Of a stretch of 64,000 nucleotides of DNA, positions 62,701-64,000 are shown piece after piece; within the stretch, counting starts at the first letter, position 1, and every line of letters starts with the position of its first letter. This DNA is from Flavobacteriales bacterium (GTDB taxonomy: Bacteria > Bacteroidota > Bacteroidia > Flavobacteriales_D > Sanyastnellaceae). The stretch lies in NCBI GenBank assembly GCA_016722445.1, contig JADKIZ010000007.1, positions 129,700 to 193,699 of the forward strand. Direction: 5' to 3'. A program made the translations under genes and the position numbers. The notes beneath the pieces were generated by a model. The model searched no databases and had not been told where the DNA came from. It saw nothing but the letters and a program-made list of their open reading frames with translations.

Positions 62701-63536
62701 TTTGTTACAGAAGCAACAGTACAGTTGTCAGCAGTGATCGGTGAACCAAGATCCACACCAGTTGCAGCACAAGCAGCATCGTCGGCATTAACAGTCACAT
62801 CGCCAGGACAGGTAATGGTTGGCAATTGAATATCTAGAACATTTACCACTTGAGTGCATGTAGCAGAGTTGCCGTTGATGTCAACCACAGTCCACACCAC
62901 GTTAGTAGAACCAACAGGGAATGAAGCAGGCGCATCATTGGTCACAGAAGCAACTGTACAGTTGTCAGCAGTGATAGGTGAACCAAGATCAACCCCAGTT
63001 GCAGCGCAAGCAGCATCGTCGGCATTAACGGTCACATCACCAGGACAAGTAATGGTTGGCAATTGATTATCAAGAACAGTTACTACTTGAGTACATGTAG
63101 CAGTGTTTCCTGAAGCATCAGTTACAGTCCACACCACGTTGGTAGAACCAACAGGGAATGAAGCAGGAGCATTGTTGGTTACTGAAGCGACATTACAGTT
63201 GTCAGCAGTGATAGGTGAACCAAGATCAACACCAGTAGCAGCGCAAGCAGCATCATCGGCGTTAACGGTTACATCACCAGGACAAGTAATGGTTGGCAAT
63301 TGAATATCGAGAACAGTTACCACTTGAGTACAAGTCGCAGTGTTACCAGAAGCATCGGTTACAGTCCACACCACGTTGGTAGAACCAACAGGGAATGAAG
63401 CAGGAGCATCGTTAGTTACAGAAGCAACAGTACAGTTGTCAGCAGTGATAGGTGAACCAAGATCAACACCAGTTGCAGCGCAAGCAGCATCGTCGGCGTT
63501 CACGGTCACATCACCAGGACAAGTAATGGTTGGCAA
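56793..63536 (-). CDS. Giant HYR-repeat adhesin with T9SS type B sorting domain (main part)
   Basis: 2,247 residues in one frame; the true start lies beyond the right edge. About 26 HYR/Ig-like repeats of 79 residues, most nearly identical: PTITCPGDVTVNADDAAC, VDLGSPITADNC, TNDAPASFPVGSTNVVWTV, NSATCTQVVTVLD, each with four Cys. Toward the C-terminus repeats diverge (units 18-19 and 21-26), followed by a cadherin-like/VCBS-type domain (AVDDSLNADILNPYVNINVLGNDFD) and a type B sorting domain (EVITPNGDGVNDVLQIAGIE, QIFTKRGHKVFES). A large surface adhesin exported by T9SS, probably with the PorP/SprF gene at 55817. A one-base deletion near 63574 separates it from the upstream part. Confidence 0.9.
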   Translation of the reverse strand: MPTITCPGDVTVNADDAACAATGVDLGSPITADNCTVASVTNDAPASFPVGSTNVVWTVTDASGNTATCTQVVTVLDIQLPTITCPGDVTVNADDAACAATGVDLGSPITADNCNVASVTNNAPASFPVGSTNVVWTVTDASGNTATCTQVVTVLDNQLPTITCPGDVTVNADDAACAATGVDLGSPITADNCTVASVTNDAPASFPVGSTNVVWTVVDINGNSATCTQVVNVLDIQLPTITCPGDVTVNADDAACAATGVDLGSPITADNCTVASVTNNAPASFPVGSTNVVWTVTDASGNMATCTQVVTVLDIQLPTITCPGDVTVNADDAACAATGVDLGSPITADNCTVASVTSDAPASFPVGSTNVVWTVVDINGNSATCTQVVTVHDNQLPTITCPGDVTVNADDAACAATGVDLGSPITADNCTVASVTNDAPASFPVGSTNVVWTVVDINGNSATCTQVVTVLDVQLPTIICPGDVTVNADDAACAATGVDLGSPITADNCTVASVTNNAPASFPVGSTNVVWTVTDANGNVATCTQVVTVLDIQLPTITCPADVTVNADDAACAATGVDLGSPITADNCTVASVTNDAPASFPVGSTNVVWTVVDINGNSATCTQVVTVLDNQLPTITCPGDVTVNADDAACAATGVDLGSPITADNCTVASVTNDAPASFPVGSTNVVWTVVDINGNSATCTQVVTVLDNQLPTITCPGDVTVNADDAACAATGVDLGSPITADNCTVASVTNDAPASFPVGSTNVVWTVTDASGNTATCTQVVTVLDIQLPTITCPSDVTVNADDAACAATGVDLGSPITADNCNVASVTNDAPASFPVGSTNVVWTVVDINGNSATCTQVVTVLDNQLPTITCPGDVTVNADDAACAATGVDLGSPITADNCTVASVTNDAPASFPVGTTNVVWTVVDINGNSATCTQVVTVLDNQLPTITCPGDVTVNADDAACAATGVDLGSPITADNCTVASVTNDVPASFPVGSTNVVWTVTDASGNMATCTQVVTVLDIQLPTITCPGDVTVNADDAACAATGVDLGSPITADNCTVASVTNDAPASFPVGSTNVVWTVVDINGNSATCTQVVTVLDNQLPTITCPADVTVNADDAACAATGVDLGSPITADNCTVASVTNDAPASFPVGSTNVVWTVVDINGNSATCTQVVTVLDIQLPTITCPSDVTVNADVAACAATGVDLGSPITADNCTVASVTNDAPASFPVGSTNVVWTVTDASGNVATCTQVVTVTDNQLPTITCPGDVTINADDAACAATGVDLGSPITADNCTVASVTNDAPASFPVGSTNVVWTVVDINGHSATCTQVVTVLDNQLPTITCPGDLVVSPDAGSCDATNVDLGNAITSDNCSIASVTNDAPTIFPAGPTSVTWTVTDSSGNVATCTQIVTVTDDENPTITCPADVTVDADNGSCEATNVDLGTPTAADNCGSITITNDAPVSFPVGSTNVVWTVTDANGNSSTCIQVVIVLDNQLPTITCPGDVTVNADDAACAAIGVDLGSPITADNCSVASVTNDAPASFPVGSTNVVWTVVDINGNSATCTQVVTVLDVQLPTITCPADVTTTINQSNCTAINVDLGSPATDDNCGVASVTNNAPSVFPVGSTTVTWTVTDIHGNSSTCDQTVTVLDNVLPSIICPSDLNVTTDAASCVATVDLGTPVTGFSCAPLDVINDAPAQFPLGTTEVIWTVTNENGNTATCSQMVQVSDVIMPEIVCPDTLEVYSTNDQCGYPSALLAIPLTSDNCTVATVNNNAPEFIFPGTSTITWAVADGSGNTTTCEQVIIVTDTIAPTIIACNADMTVNNDAGLCGAIVNYTLPEVIDNCNITDTNLINGLASGEFFTVGIHQMTYEFVDASGNSVDCNFQIEVVDNEPSVLNCTDDINATTESDQCGAIVTYNVPTITDNCSTANGDPVMISGLASGELFPVGNTEVVYQLTDFDGAIVTCSFTVMVADTIAPEIVCNENIIVNDPELDGTIVDYELPEVIDNCGAMLNLFEGELPGGLFQHGWTQVSFEAVDTYGLVDTCSFNILVNNEPTAVDDSLNADILNPYVNINVLGNDFDVDGDSISVISASAAIGNITYQADGLIFYDADPTVFCGMDTITYVITDIYDAVDTGYVYVNVACPLELDVPEVITPNGDGVNDVLQIAGIEKYPNCHLQIFTKRGHKVFESNGFESKWDGKSQAKLTIGSGLLPQDTYYYTLDLGDGSKLMKGFIYLSY

Positions 63537-64000
63537 TTGAATATCTGTTACAGTTACTACTTGAGTACATGTAGCACATTTCCATTTGCATCAGTTACAG
63601 TCCACACCACGTTGGTTGTTCCAACAGGATAAGAAGCAGGAGCATTGTTTGTTACAGAAGCTACTGAGCAGTTGTCAGCAGTGATCGGTGAACCAAGATC
63701 AACACCAGTTGCAGCACAAGCAGCATCGTCGGCGTTGACGGTCACATCACCAGGACAAGTAATGGTTGGCAATTGATTGTCAAGAACAGTTACCACTTGA
63801 GTACATGTTGCAGAGTTGCCGTTGATGTCAACCACGGTCCACACCACGTTGGTAGAACCAACAGGGAATGAAGCAGGAGCATCATTGGTCACTGAAGCAA
63901 CAGTACAGTTGTCAGCAGTGATAGGTGAACCAAGATCAACACCAGTTGCAGCACAAGCAGCATCGTCGGCGTTCACGGTCACATCACCAGGACAAGTAAT
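59508..64000 (-). repeat. Nearly identical 237-bp tandem HYR repeats
   Basis: About 19 units in tandem, period exactly 237 bp, very similar at the DNA level. Two variants alternate: A (VVDINGNS) and B (VTDASGN or VTDANGN). From unit 4 to unit 16 counted from 63536, B recurs every third unit, a higher-order period of 711 bp. A further A unit (58797-59033) lies beyond two diverged units. Confidence 0.9.
63557..64000 (-). CDS. Upstream part of the HYR adhesin, frameshifted and cut by the window edge
   Basis: Two more 79-residue HYR units in the frame before a one-base loss near 63574: coding GGCTAC in sister units (gtagCCacatt on the plus strand) is here gtagCacatt, so the frame ends in VLHVLK. 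Without the loss it would run straight into the 56793-63536 frame. The frame is open to 64000. It may be a sequencing error in a hard repeat region. Confidence 0.85.
   Translation of the reverse strand: MTCPGDVTVNADDAACAATGVDLGSPITADNCTVASVTNDAPASFPVGSTNVVWTVVDINGNSATCTQVVTVLDNQLPTITCPGDVTVNADDAACAATGVDLGSPITADNCSVASVTNNAPASYPVGTTNVVWTVTDANGNVLHVLK

Noticed and set aside
58840..63540. A ladder of plus-strand ORFs of about 65 residues every 237 bp
   Set aside because: They are antisense shadows of the HYR repeats; the minus strand has the real, domain-bearing protein.
53539..64000. Regularly spaced repeats as a CRISPR array
   Set aside because: The units are 231 or 237 bp with no variable spacers of 25-40 bp, and no cas genes are nearby.

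Overview
The window looks like a chromosome segment of a Bacteroidota bacterium, probably Flavobacteriales-like; the rank below phylum is only a guess. The evidence is: many secreted proteins with type IX secretion (T9SS) C-terminal sorting domains of type A and type B; three PorP/SprF outer-membrane proteins; a PorE-like TPR/PD40/OmpA lipoprotein; SprB, HYR, PKD and SBBP repeats; CsbD-like, GWxTD and AraC proteins of Bacteroidota type; and rRNA promoters with the TTG / TAnnTTTG boxes of this phylum.

Layout. 1-8 kb: housekeeping and envelope genes (ATP-grasp-like fragment, YqgE/AlgH, M14 carboxypeptidase, bestrophin plus a membrane protein, an orphan ParE-like ORF, a large metzincin). 8-13 kb: an unfamiliar two-gene unit, one gene of about 1,316 codons after correcting two frameshifts and one of 354 aa. 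13.5-20.4 kb: two large secreted proteins with an RDD membrane protein and a MITE-like inverted repeat between them. 20.7-25.6 kb: AraC regulator, two small proteins, a secreted EEP-family phosphatase/nuclease, and a subtilase interrupted by an in-frame TAA. 25.6-33.3 kb: a PorP/SprF gene plus a PKD/SBBP adhesin, then a second SBBP protein, all frameshifted. 33.4-37 kb: TonB-domain protein, RmuC, GWxTD lipoprotein, Dps. 37-47 kb: PorE-like gene, PorP/SprF and a 2,148-aa SprB-repeat adhesin on one strand. 47-48 kb: RlmB. 48.2-53.5 kb: a complete rRNA operon (two promoters, 16S, tRNA-Ile, tRNA-Ala, 23S, 5S). 53.5-54.6 kb: a tandem array of 5S-derived repeats. 54.7-64 kb: a lipoprotein, a PorP/SprF gene and a giant HYR-repeat adhesin running off the right edge.

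How the genes work together. Three times a type B sorting-domain adhesin is followed at once, on the same strand, by a PorP/SprF gene (30.4-25.6, 46.6-39.2 and >64-55.8 kb), and one of these also carries a PorE-like gene. This fits dedicated secretion and anchoring partners for each adhesin.

Cautions. Ten single-base indels, most in short A/T runs, and one nonsense codon break seven genes. They fit homopolymer sequencing error at least as well as real decay, so broken genes are described as one gene in several frames. The most unusual signals are the 5S-derived repeat array with its embedded palindrome, the three-unit higher-order repeat in the HYR gene, and the unfamiliar 8-13 kb gene pair with a degenerate beta-lactamase-like domain.
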